Shown: positions 52,473 through 63,065 of the stretch, piece after piece
Position numbering within the stretch: the first letter of the stretch is position 1
How the letters are laid out: each line of letters opens with the position of its first letter
Source of the DNA: Bemisia tabaci
Taxonomy: Eukaryota; Arthropoda; Insecta; Hemiptera; Aleyrodidae
Length of the DNA stretch: 64,000 bases
Reading direction: 5' to 3'
Assembly: GCF_918797505.1 (NCBI RefSeq)
Contig: NC_092800.1
Location: 34,214,263 to 34,278,262, forward strand
Notes under the pieces: generated by a model
Database searches by the model: none
Told to the model about the DNA's origin: nothing
What the model saw: only the letters and a program-made list of their open reading frames with translations
Program-made: the position numbers and the translations under genes

Positions 52473-52784
52473 TAGAGTCCCTTTATACTGAGAGTCAAGA
52501 CAATACCCCCTCATGGAGTCACAAAAGGGAATAAAGATTACAGAAATTGAACGTTTTTTGTAATCTTTGATCGGCCCATTCTCAAATTCCTTTCTCCGTT
52601 CCTTCTTTCATTCCGTTTGTTCCTTGCCGAACCCGTAATTCCCCGGTCCATTCTAGATTATAATCTTTGCAATCGGTAAAAATGTAATCTTTATTCCCGT
52701 TTGTGACACTGTGGAGGCCTAAAATACGGGAACCAATCAGAAATGGATTCACATTGTCTTGACTCTCAGTATAAAGGGACTCAA
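52473..52784. mobile_element. hAT-like MITE F, copy 3 (312 bp), 8-bp target duplication
   Basis: TAGAGTCCCTTTATACTGAG to CTCAGTATAAAGGGACTCAA. CTCCTACG on both sides (52465-52472, 52785-52792). Exactly the same length as copy 1. Confidence 0.92.
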
Positions 52785-53211
52785 CTCCTACGGATGTTGA
52801 ACTGACGGAAGGTTCAGTCCACCTCCTCAATCCACTTTACAAGACTCTTTAATATGCGCGAGGGCATGGACCTTGCATCGCGCCTGACGCTACTTATTAG
52901 TTCCGCTGCTGTAACACGAAGTACTCCACCTTCCTCGGTAAAAACTACCTAACTACAATTTGATCTTTGAAGTAGATTCGTGTTTTTTGCCCGGCACGCC
53001 AGACCACGGGGCACTGCTCCTCGCACCCGGCCAATGTTGGCGAGTGATCGAGTTTGACCAATTAACCCTCCCATTGCTCCCAGCTCCCCGCTTATTAAGT
53101 CGCTCCAACGCTTGAATAACTCGACGAATTTTTCCCACAAAGAGCCTTTTCTTCGTGGTGATTGGCGGAAGTTTCCGCTTTCCCCGAGGTCAACAAGAAA
53201 TTTTGGGGGCT

Positions 53212-53293
53212 ATTTGGACGCATTTCTGCAAACGAAACAATGTGCATCATGACGTGAGCCCTCTTATGCATTTATTCTGATGAGTCTTAGGGC
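53212..53293 (+). mobile_element. MITE family H, half copy 5
   Basis: ATTTGGACGCATTTCTGCAA to GAGTCTTAGGGCTG. The right arm is lost. Confidence 0.75.
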
Positions 53294-53606
53294 TGAATTC
53301 CATCACAACCAGTGGTGACAGTTTCCACAAGGTATATGATGAGGCAATTTGGTGAAAGTCAACTGTGAAACATGCAGTTGTGCTAAATGACATCATCCTG
53401 AGTGACGAAACCACTTTAACATTTTCTATTACCCCTGTAGAAAGTTGACTATCCTATGACGAGAAGAGATAAAACGTAAACCTTGATTTCAGGAAGTCAA
53501 ACTTTGCGACAATCTCTTGTAAAACAAGGAGTTGCACTTAATGACGTCATACTTTACGACCGGAAAACCGTCACCGCTGTGTCCTCTTTCGTGGTGGAAA
53601 TTGATT

Positions 53607-53790
53607 GTAAAGCGCGACGATTAACAAAGAAACGTAAACGCATGGCTAGGAAAGTTTATCTTTCCTATCTACATCGATCGATAAAATTTGAAGTATTATG
53701 AATAATAGATAGACAATTGACGTCGAAAAAATGAGGATGACACATGAATTTTTGTCAAGAGTTACGCGGAATTTTTTAAGATTTTCTATG
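53607..53790 (-). repeat. Inverse copy of the 12849-13037 repeat
   Basis: GTAAACGCATGGCTAGGAAA, TTTGAAGTATTATGAATAAT, GACGTCGAAAAAATGAGGAT and GTTACGCGGAATTTTTTAAG match the 12.9-13.0 kb segment in reverse complement. Confidence 0.75.
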
Positions 53791-53880
53791 TTTTTACCAA
53801 TAGAGAGGATTTCGTAACGCCGACACTTACCATCTCACCCCCTGTAACGCAGGCTCATACTTTCGTCCCCCCCCTCTAGA

Positions 53881-54130
53881 CTGCCGTGCTAAGGGTAAAC
53901 GCTGTATGAGCCTTCAAGGGTTGCCGAGTTCCTTTTGATAAGACTCAAATTTTCAGGAAATATTTTGAATATTTTTCTGCCAATTCCTCAGATACTTTTG
54001 TTCGCAATTTCATCTAAAGTTTCTAAAGATTTCAAGGTATAATTCATAATCTTCTCAAAAATAAACATTTTATCGAAGGAAATTTGGCAACTCTCAAATG
54101 TTCATACGGGGTTCTTCTTTTGCACGTCAG
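53881..54130. mobile_element. MITE family A, copy 11, TAGA target duplication
   Basis: CTGCCGTGCTAAGGGTAAAC left; AATGTTCATACGGGGTTC and TTTGCACGTCAG right. TAGA on both sides (53877-53880, 54131-54134). Confidence 0.92.
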
Positions 54131-54623
54131 TAGAGCGTTACACAATTTATGAACGCTCCCTTTTCCTCTTGAAAACTGACTCACTGTGCGCCGACCTAGC
54201 CGGCGACTTAAACGCGGGGTTAAGAAAAAAGACCTCATGCCCGCGTGGATAAGCGGCCCAAGATGGGAGAGCAAGGGGGCAAAAACTGCGGAGGGCAGGA
54301 GTCCAGGAAGAAAATAGTTGCAATTAACTTTAACTCGGATCGAAAACATGGGAAAAGATAACGAGATAGTCGGAGCATATACACGCCGCATTCTTTACCT
54401 CTCGGCGAGCAAGTTTCGTGTTTCGTCCGTGATCAAGTTCCCGCCTTTCCTGACCTTCCACGCCAATTCGTGAGACTTTTTTGTGTGATTCATTTCGTTT
54501 GACAACTTTTTGTTTACGACGAGTTAATTGTAATTGTGGGAAATGCCATTCTTCACCAAGACTGTGTCAGGAGAAGAGGTCTGTACAGCGGGAAACCCCC
54601 TGGAAATACATATGTATGCATAT

Positions 54624-54788
54624 CTGCTGTGCTAAGGAAGAACGCCGTATGAACATTCAAGAGTTGCCATATTTCCTTCGATAAAATGTTTATTTTTGAA
54701 GAAACTTATGAATATTTTTCATAGAAATTTTCGGACTCTTCAGACCAATTACGAGGAAAATTTTCCGAAAAATTGGAAGAAAAGTGCC
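54624..54788. mobile_element. MITE family A, 3'-truncated copy 12
   Basis: CTGCTGTGCTAAGGAAGAAC and AAGAGTTGCCATATTTCC, then interior. It ends in a B right-end fragment (GCAATAGCTGATTTGTCTTG, GAGGCCGCGGTCC at 54789-54845). Confidence 0.8.
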
Positions 54789-54837
54789 CGGTCAGATTTT
54801 GCAATAGCTGATTTGTCTTGGTTACTTTTTGAGGCCG

Positions 54838-55202
54838 CGGTCCATTTAACCTATGGAAAACGATCGATAAACACACACAAAAAAAGTATCATAGTCCCAA
54901 CTTTACTCTTAGCCGATTTTAAGCTACATATTAAGAGCAGTTGCACAATCCAGAGGTTGGTTATAAGTCGGCTAAAAGTGTGGTTCGATTAACTATACCG
55001 CTGGTTGGTGCCTTTACAGTTACACTTCTAGCTGGTGCAACTTTTCTCATGATTGGCGCCAAAATCAGCTAGGTATAGTTGAGATCGTGATAATGTTTTT
55101 TTTTCAGTGCAGGATATTCGCTACGAACACCTTAATAATCGATTCTTCACCATAATTTCAAATGGAAATAATCGTTAATCGATCGTTCGCGCCTCGCCTG
55201 TG
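54838..55202 (+). mobile_element. MITE family C, copy 6, split by Z
   Basis: TTTAACCTATGGAAAACGAT and CGATAAACA, then Z, then GGATATTCGCTACGAACACC and CGATCGTTCGCGCCTCGCC. The left terminal arm is replaced by the B fragment. Confidence 0.8.
54874..55109. mobile_element. Element Z inserted in C, CA target duplication
   Basis: CACACAAAAAAAGTATCATA left; GATAATGTTTTTTTTTCAGTG right. CA on both sides; removing Z plus one CA restores AAACAGGATATTCGC as in the intact C sequence at 60.2 kb. Confidence 0.85.
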
Positions 55203-55314
55203 AATCCGTTGAGGAGAAAACTTTCCACATGTAGACATTTTCTTCGTCTTACTTTAATAACATTTATCCTTGTAATCACGGTTGCACTCATCGTTTCCGC
55301 TCAGCGTGTGAACT

Positions 55315-56199
55315 TAATTCAGGAAACGTGTTATGATCTCCTCTCCTCCCTGCTTGTACCTTGGGCCTTCATTTCATGCATATTTCACGGAATTATTTTC
55401 CAGGATTCATCAACATCCACTGAGCGTACATCTTCATGCCCTACTTTGGAAATTGAGCTCATTTTCCCCTACACTTCACTCACTAATTTCTTCCGTTTTA
55501 CAAACACAGACAAAAATCCTAGGCAAATTTGTGAAATGCATTCTCTTTGATCTACCGAAATCGGGAAACACTATAATTTCTCAATCACTGCCTCTTGATG
55601 CGTAGTGCAATACAAAAAATCCCTATGAATATGATTTTAATTAATCCACTGATAATTAGATCGCGTTCAGCAAAAAGGAACCAGCGCGAGTGCATTGTTG
55701 TAAAAAATGTTGCCTCTCCATAATTATCCAAAACATCCCCCATAATAGTGAATAGTTTTTGCTTCCCCTCGAAAAAATTGTTAATTTCAAAGGAAACAAT
55801 TGTGTAAATTTTAATACGGTACATGACGGTACGGTACGGACGAAGGAGACTCTAAGAAAGTTATTTTATGTAACTTTTTTTGCAATTAAAAAGATTTTTA
55901 AAATCCTCGGTACCTTCACATATCCCTTTCCTTCTCTGCGTAAACCCATGTTTTCTAGTTTGTTCCTTGACTCTTCCTCTTATTTAAGTGTCTTACTTCC
56001 TATAATAGAGCATTATCACTGCTCTGATGAAGTTTTTCCTGAAGGAAACCATATAAGTCGCAGTCGCCGTTTTCATTTAGATAATACTAGCTCAACTGAC
56101 TTTTATCCCATTGCAAGGGGTAACTTTAAGAAGAAGAAAAATAATAAGAGGAAGGAGAGGCAGAAGAAGAAATCTGTGAAAGGGGTTTTCTACGCTTAA
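55315..56199 (+). other. Unassigned ORF cluster with Lys-rich C-terminus
   Basis: Two open stretches lie outside recognised MITEs. From 55315 a 3' splice-like CCGCTCAG precedes about 78 codons beginning RVNLIQETC. At 55759-56199 an ATG ORF of 146 codons ends in a very basic tail (FKKKKNNKRKERQKKKSVKG). The latter holds polypyrimidine-AG sites, so its 3' part could be a terminal exon. No polyadenylation signal follows before the MITE at 56284. No domain is recognised. These may be chance ORFs or pseudogene remains. Confidence 0.2.
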
Positions 56200-56283
56200 A
56201 TGAAACGCTTCCTAAAAAGCACAACACTAGTGGAGTTACATCATTTCTGCATCCAACAGCTCAAACATTGCTGCTTCTCTATT

Positions 56284-56535
56284 CTGCCGTGTTAAGGAAG
56301 AACGTCGTATGAACATTCCAGAGGTGCCAAATTTCCTTCGATAAAATGCTTATATTTGAAGAAAGTTATGAATATATCTCCTTGAAAATTTCAGGAACTT
56401 AAGGTGAAATTGGGAACAAAATTATCTGAAAAATTGGAGCGAAAATTTTCTTAAGTTTTCCAGAAAATTAGTGTCTTATCAAAGGAAATTTGGCCTACGC
56501 CTGAAGGTTCATACGGCGTTTTTCCTTAGCACGGA
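56284..56535. mobile_element. MITE family A, copy 13
   Basis: CTGCCGTGTTAAGGAAGAAC left; CTGAAGGTTCATACGGCG and TTTTTCCTTAGCACGGA right. Confidence 0.9.
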
Positions 56536-57286
56536 AACGCTCCTCTAATGTTTCATAATTTTGGAACTGGTGAATCTGCTCTCATCGTTAAATCGGAACC
56601 ATGAAAAATCTGTGCGCTGTCCACACGCGATGCATTGATAACTTCTTTGTTACGGCTGCGGAGAGCATCGCGCTTAAAACTGCCATTAAGATGTGGTGTA
56701 ATTATGAGATTTCCTCTTCCGCGCAGCGAGGCCAAAAAATGGGACTTTATCGAGCGAATTTCAGGATCCATACAAGAGTCGAACAATGGGCACTGAGTTT
56801 AAATACCTCGCATTATTCTCGCATAATAAACCCGCTACGCGACGAATCCTCGCGAAGAAAGTTCCTACTTTGCACCAAATGACCTCCGGTTTCGTTGATA
56901 CTGTCATTGTCCTGAATTAGTCGCATTTTACTCTATTCCCAGCAGATAGAAAGTGGAGCTGGCAGGATGGAAGTTTGACACCACGTTTTGTAAAAACTCC
57001 ATCAATGAAGTAAGAGTAATCAATTTTCTCATGAGATTAAATATCATACCGGCGCTAGCGAATTAAAATTAAATTATCGTAATTATGTCACCTTTCAAAG
57101 AATTGAAAGAGAGAGTGAGAGGTAAGGAAAGGATAGCCACGCTGATCCGTAGCCGCCTTTGAGTACCTAAAATTACTCTGCTTAGCCAGTACGACATAAG
57201 CACCTCGTCTTGTCCTTAATATTTATTAGTTTTTTTTGGTTTTTTTTTTTCAATTTTCAATGCAATCGCATTTTAACAAAAAATGT

Positions 57287-57553
57287 CGACGGAGAAACTA
57301 CGAGTCCACGTTTCTCGATTTTCGACGTTGCAGACTTCCTGTCATACTTTATATTTTGAATTGGAAACAAGTCAACATAAATTCTTGAAACCTTCCTTGA
57401 TTTTTCTCTCCATCCAAAGAAAATTTTGTGGAAAATTCAAGGAATAATACTGATTTGTTCTCCCAAAAAAAGAAAAAAAAAATTATATGGAAGCGAATAT
57501 TTTTAAACACCGAAAACGGAATACGTAGTCTGGTAGTTTCACTGTAGATATGT
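57287..57553. mobile_element. Element E, copy 2 (diverged)
   Basis: GTCGACGGAGAAACTACGAG left, TGGTAGTTTCACTGTAGATA right. CGACGTTGCAGACTTCCTGT and CATACTTTATATTTTGAA match E at 27792-28044 in reverse orientation. Confidence 0.8.
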
Positions 57554-58213
57554 GTCAAAATTGTAGGGCCAAAATTTGTCCCCTGATCAGGTATAAAATA
57601 TTTTGTTAAAGGAAAGGGGGGGAAGGGGGGAGGTTTTGTTGTTAGGTTTTTGTTGAGTTTTGTTTTGTTCCTTCTCGAGATGAGGACTGACCGTGTGAGG
57701 AGAAAAGCGACACTTGCTGCTGTTATAGCACACGTCGATATTCTGCAGAGGCGCGCGATTTCGAAACTCACGATTGCGGTGTGATCTTTGCCCCTGGGTA
57801 CCAGCGCGGCGTTCCTACCCATAATCGTCAATTTCCCAGTTCAATAAGTATTTCGAAAACAGTCTTAGGCTGAAGTTCAACATTTTTTTAAGTACCCAAA
57901 AGTTTAGCCTCACTTCCTCCCATCCCTTTTTCTCCGGTGGTCTGCATGTGGTCATGGGGCCAGTTTTAATAGCGTAATAGGAAAATATTGCTGATCCCTA
58001 GCATTGACTTTTGCCATACTCGATGTCATTGCTTTGATAGCGACGAAGGAACGTAACTTCATCCCAAGGTTGCCAAATCGACTCAAACAATTAATTTATG
58101 TCACATAAATGTACCGGTTCAATTTTCAGTCAAAATTTTTCCGATTTTTCTATGAAATCCGAGGAAAAATCAGTAAAATTTTCGATCGGACATGCCCAAG
58201 ATTCTGCTTGTTA

Positions 58214-58639
58214 CACTGGAAAAAAAGTCGCTTGGATCCAGAGTCCAGACTCTTAAAAACATTAACAAGAAAAAATACTCTTGATTTAATAGGATTTTTG
58301 CTTGAATCAAAAGTAAATCCGATGAAATCAAGAGGCTCTCCGATTCAAGAAAAAATCCGATCGAATCAAGAATATTTTTTCTTGTCAATGTTATTAACAG
58401 TCCAGACTCTACACTGGAAAAAAAACACATTGGATCTAGAGTCCAGACTCTTAAAAACATCGACAAGAAAAAATACTCTGGATTCAATCGGATTTAAGCT
58501 TAAATCAAGAACCAAGCCTCTTAATTTGAGCGGATTTCCTTTTGATTCAAGCTTAAATCTAATTGAATCAAGAGTCCTTTTTCTTGTTATTGTTTTCAAG
58601 AGTCTGGGCTCAAGATCCAATATGCTTTTTTTCTCAGTG
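58214..58639. mobile_element. Two MITE G copies in tandem
   Basis: The first starts CACTGGAAAAAAAGTCGCTT at 58214 and loses its right end at CAGTCCAGACTCTA. The second starts CACTGGAAAAAAAACACATT at 58412 and ends CTTTTTTTCTCAGTG at 58639. TA precedes the first and follows the second. Confidence 0.88.
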
Positions 58640-58662
58640 TAGATCCTTCCAGTGTAGTATAC

Positions 58663-59216
58663 AATGGACCACTAGACAAGGTACGAATTTCAGTATTCTG
58701 ATACATGTTTCGTAACCAAAATTTTACGTAGAACACGATGCGCACAACGAAAATTACCGAAATCAACTCCTTACGAAGATATTTAATGATTCTTGATGCG
58801 TGAATTCAAACCACCCGCTCATGAAAACTCAATACTCTACGTGATTCACATCGCGCGCTAAACGTTATCATGACAGTCTCTGCTATATAAAAATCTGTCA
58901 ACCTTAATCTTGACGCTTTGGCTCAGTTATAGCAAATTGCTAATAGTTTGAACAACACATGATGGGAAATGAACATTGTTCGATTGAGAAGCTTGCTGAA
59001 ACCGCTGTAGTGGGCGATTTGACTCACGTAGAGCTTCGAGTTTCTTGTGAGCGGGCAGTTCAAATTCCTCGTAACCAATGTGAAATAAAAACGTTAATAT
59101 CTTCGTTAGGAGTTGGTTTCCGTAATTTTCGTTGTGTGAATCGTTTTCCAGTGAAATTCTGGTTAAGAAACATGTATCAGATCGCTTAAATTCGTACCTT
59201 GTCTAGTGGTCCATTT
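58663..59216. mobile_element. Large hairpin element AC (about 550 bp)
   Basis: AATGGACCACTAGACAAGGT left and ACCTTGTCTAGTGGTCCATT right. Arms run about 190 bp (TGATACATGTTTCGTAACCA against TGGTTAAGAAACATGTATCA; AACGAAAATTACCGAAATCA against TTTCCGTAATTTTCG). A 76-codon ORF spans the loop and right arm and is considered a by-product. Confidence 0.88.
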
Positions 59217-59242
59217 GTGAGGAGAAATTTGGCAACATTGAA

Positions 59243-59539
59243 ATGGAGTTTCGTCCTTTCGTGGAGGCAACTACGAATTTTGGCTCGCCAAACTATTTCG
59301 CCTCCGAGAGAATTTCCGTAAGACGGAACTCAATCTATGGCAAAGCATCCGCGTCACGATCAGTATCGAAAATTAACAAGGCAAACCCGTCATGTGTATC
59401 GGCCGCTTTCAAAACCGCACATCTCCATCATCTGACGAGCTCTAGAATTCAGGTATTCCTATGGGGCCCAAGGCTCATCAGAAAACGGACTTGTGAGGTT
59501 TCGATCATGTGTGTCCTAGACACGAGATTAATTGGCTGA
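59243..59539 (+). other. Unassigned 98-codon ORF
   Basis: ATG ORF beginning MEFRPFVEATTNFGSPNY, directly after the AC element, Ser- and Arg-rich. A possible donor (ATTCAG/GTATTC) lies at about 59453. No family recognised. Confidence 0.2.
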
Positions 59540-59919
59540 CAAAGGAGCCCGCTTTTGAATAGCGTCTGAGTCAGCGCTGCAGCGCACAAAACACACAAAG
59601 CAGGAGGATAATGAGGTTTCGCGGGTGAAATACTCGTTTGACGTAACCACGTAACCCGGGCCGGGGCCCGGATTCATCGAGGCCGCGGAAAATGAGCTTT
59701 TAATTAAAACTGGAAATGTTGCCCGCCGGGCTGTCAACAGAGTCAGGCAGGGGGCATGACGGTGGAGATACTGACGCTGTCTGACGGCTCAATTTTGGAC
59801 CACCTCTAGCGGTGTGATCCTCACGTAGGTAGCGTATCCGTTAGCCTGCTTCTTGTTAACGGTGTTCGGAGATTTCGTCGAGGTATACCGAAGAGAGCAA
59901 AAATTAAGTGCTGAGAAAA

Positions 59920-60176
59920 TGGACCGGTAGACGGCGTTAGGCAAAAAGGAACTAAGCTACATCAGCTATTGACAAAAATTGGGCAATCTAATTTTTCACA
60001 TAAAAACAGATGTGTGGATTTTTGTGCAAAAAGTGAGTTTTCTGCACAGAACGATGCAAATTCTGTAGAATATTCAAGGGAATCCGCACAAATCGTCTCT
60101 TGTAAAAAATTAAATTGCTCGGTCAGATTTGGCAGTAACAGATGTGTCTTGGTTCCTTTCTGCTTAACGCGGTCAA
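59920..60176. mobile_element. MITE family B, copy 7
   Basis: TGGACCGGTAGACGGCGTTA, AGGCAAAAAGGAAC and ACATCAGCTATTGACAAAAA left; GGCAGTAACAGATGTGTCTT and CTGCTTAACGCGGTCAA right. Confidence 0.87.
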
Positions 60177-60275
60177 TTTAACCTATGGAGAACGATCGAT
60201 AAACAGGATATTCGCTATAAACACCTCAATAATCGATTCTTTACCATAGTTTCAAATGGAAATAATCACTTTAAT
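60173..60275 (+). mobile_element. MITE family C, fragment copy 7
   Basis: TTTAACCTATGGAGAACGAT, CGATAAACAGGATATTCGC and TACCATAGTTTCAAATGGAA. The left end is again fused to a B right end, as at 54.8 kb. Confidence 0.82.
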
Positions 60276-60344
60276 CAAATTTTTATCATGAAAACGGTTG
60301 TGCGGATTTTTTTTGCAAACAAGCTATTGTGCGACGTAAAGTCG

Positions 60345-60510
60345 ATTGAAAAATGAAGCTCTTAGGAGACTTTAACGCAGGAGTATAAACATAGAGAGGC
60401 CTTCGACTACTCGTAAAACCGTGCTTTTTGTGGGTAAAATTGGTCGTTAGAGTAGAAATAGACTACATTTTACGACAAGGAGCCACTGTTTCTGTCTTCT
60501 GTAAAATTAT
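60345..60510 (+). repeat. Repeat Q, copy 2
   Basis: TAGGAGACTTTAACGCAGGA, GAGAGGCCTTCGACTACTCG, TTTTTGTGGGTAAAATTGGT and CGTTAGAGTAGAAAT match the 25.0-25.2 kb copy. Confidence 0.7.
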
Positions 60511-62400
60511 CTATCATTCAGACGTATTTATGGTAACAGAAATGATGGGTATAGAGTTAGAGGAGATATGATCGAATGACCTGATGTTCTACGATATGCG
60601 TTTAAATGGAGAATCTCACCTGCTGACGTCACAAAAAGGCAGACTTTCTCATTTTTAAATCTATTTTCCTACGATTTCCCATATCAGAAAAAAATATGAA
60701 AAACACTGCGATCGCAGTTCATTAACCACGTTCAAGTGCAGCAACAAAATTATTTCGTGCAAATTCTAGATTTTGATTTTAGATTACAGCATGGAGCCTT
60801 TATGATATGGCCGAACACATCTAAAATGAATCGTCCAGTATCCGTACCTGAAGGTACAGTACGTACCAATGAAGGGTCTGTACAAGTCTCTGTATCAAAA
60901 CTACCATTGCCACGACTCTCACTTTCCTTAACGCGCGTTTCACTCGCAGGTCATTTATCGGTTAACACTCGCACTCATCAGCGTGTATTGACACTCTAAA
61001 ATACGAGCGCCTCCTGGCAAAGCAAATATAAATACTGGTCCCTTCCCAGCATCATCATCATCATCATTATCACCGCTGTGGAGACACGTTTGAGAACTCG
61101 AGTTCGATTGTTCATAAAAACGCTCTCTAAACCCCCTTCTCACGCGCCGAGTCCCAAGACGCCTCTCTTCTGCCGTGAAGGCGCGTATCTCTATTTTATA
61201 CATGAGCCACGGAATGCATAGAAATATACGGAGAATAGAGCTCAAGAGGAGATAGAGATATGCCGTTAGGTCAAAGGGGCGACGAAGAGTCGTTATCGAG
61301 CAAACTGTCATCAACAATAGAAAGGGTCTGCGAGAGATGGGACATCCGTCTGTAGAGGACTCTCGCGAATTTGCCTCTGATTATTCGTGCACTTGAACTA
61401 GCGCCTCATGGCCGAAAGTCTGAGGTGAAATTTTTCGACACCGGCGGCACGTGAGCTGAGGGCATTTGCAATAGATGGTATTCAATACATCAAACAGGTG
61501 AGATTGTATCGATATCGATTGGTTCAACATGTAACTCAAAAGTCAATTTAGAAATCTGAGGTCACGGGTCTTATGTAATAGATTTTGTATTATCTTCAGT
61601 ATACCAAATGGCTATGAAAAGTGACATTTTTAGAAATTCTCTAATTTTCAGCTTTTTCAACTTAAAACCCAAAGTTTTTGTTTGAGGCAATGTTGTATTG
61701 TTTTGATCCGAACGAAACATCGAATATACGATCCTTTGGTTTGAATTCTTCGCCGCATGCGTGCTATCATTTGAAGGTATGCAGAATTCATGGTGGAAGA
61801 TGCCTCGTATAGCATGATCATAAATAACTAGATCGTAGTATGTTGCTCCTTTTTATCATTCTAGTTTGTTTGAAACGTATGTTGTAACTGGAATTTGAAT
61901 GAAGGGCCGGATGTTTATGAATTTATTCGAAGATAAATGTAGTGTTACTGTGAATGCATTTTAGAGGAAATCTTTATTTGAAGACTTTACATACTTAATG
62001 AAGCCATTTTTCTCATGCAAGCCTTCCTCTTTTTTTTTATTTGCGCTTAAATGTGCCCACTCACAATATAAAATACGTGAATGCGCAAGCAAAAAACTTT
62101 CTGTCCAGAAATTTTTGTCGATGATTTATTTTTTGTTGATTAAAGAGATTAATGCTCAGAACAAGATTCCATGTGATCTGCAAAATATCTTCGTCGTAGT
62201 CAGTCTATATTGACGATTATTTTTAACAATTTTGAGCAAATGCTCTGGCGGCATTTTTAGGATACTTTCATATTCCTTTACTAAAAATATGTTTAAAGTA
62301 CTCTTACAATTAGTGTTTTGTGATGTTTTCAGTTTTTTTTTGTAATTACAAGGAAACCAATACAACACTTTTTGCTTTACAATATTTATAATATTACAAG
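60511..62400. other. Unassigned stretch with two unsupported ORFs
   Basis: ORFs at 60736-60999 (plus, 87 codons) and 60955-61317 (minus, 120 codons) show no domain. The latter contains the CAT repeat as Asp residues. AT-rich from 61.5 kb. Confidence 0.35.
61048..61070 (+). repeat. (CAT)n microsatellite, short
   Basis: Six imperfect ATC/CAT units. It produces an Asp run in the opposite-strand ORF. Confidence 0.8.
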
Positions 62401-62404
62401 CATA

Positions 62405-62625
62405 ATTTCACTAGCATTTACAATATTTTTATGCATATTTTTATTTTTTATTTATTTTTTGTTTCTTTATTTATTTATTTTATGTATGTATTTATTGTTT
62501 TTTTTGTTTTTTATTTGTTTATTTTATTTATTTATTTGTTTTTTTATTTGTTAATTTTTTATTTAATTTTTTTATTAATATTTTTTTATATATTTTTATT
62601 TTTCAATATTTTTTTTTTAAATTCA
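62405..62625 (+). repeat. T-rich TTTA/TTTG tract
   Basis: About 220 nt dominated by TTTATTTAT and TTTTT words. The Phe/Leu-rich ORFs here are compositional. Confidence 0.85.
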
Positions 62626-62694
62626 AAACAGCATTTTGCAAATATTCTCAAGAAATTTCACATCGAATCGGGATATACCCCAAGCTTTGATTAA

Positions 62695-63060
62695 AGACAA
62701 ACCTCACGCCTGCGGCAACGACGCTGATTGCGCGCCGGCGTGTGATAGACACAATACAAACTCTCGCGGGAGCTAATGACGATGCGCAGGCGCAGTCGAG
62801 GCTTCACATTATTATCCTCATCTTTCACATGGCACGCCGCGCGGCGCACGTCTTTCGCCAATGCAGAAACCACTCAACTCCCTCACAAACGCTACCCAGG
62901 CCCGCTGTTTTAACTTTCGACGGCGGAGGCGGGGGCGCCAAGAAAACGCGAGCCCGCGACAACATACAAAAATCCCAGCCTCCACTTCCACTTTCTCCGC
63001 TGAAAAAGGAAGAAAATTGAAAAATGGCGTGCGAAATTAATTCCTTTGTGCGGTCCGGCC
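62695..63060. promoter_or_regulatory. CpG island with NRF1-type motif
   Basis: A sharp change from T-rich DNA to CpG-rich DNA. ATGCGCAGGCGCAGTC at about 62781-62796 fits the NRF1/Erect-wing site (YGCGCAYGCGCR) with one mismatch. GATTGCGCGCCGGCG and CACGCCGCGCGGCGC are nearby. Promoter-like; no transcript start is proven. Confidence 0.4.
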
Positions 63061-63065
63061 CTGCC

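Noticed and set aside
57349..57831. 160-codon minus-strand ORF
   Set aside because: About half lies in element E and crosses poly-T/A and G-rich runs; no domain seen.
58109..58642. 177-codon ORF and opposite 105- and 84-codon ORFs with repeated RLLKTLTRKNTLD-like words
   Set aside because: They are translations of palindromic MITE G copies; the same words appear at every G copy on both strands.
62372..62694. Phe/Leu-rich ORFs resembling membrane proteins
   Set aside because: They come from the TTTA/TTTG-rich tract, with no start context or flanking exons.
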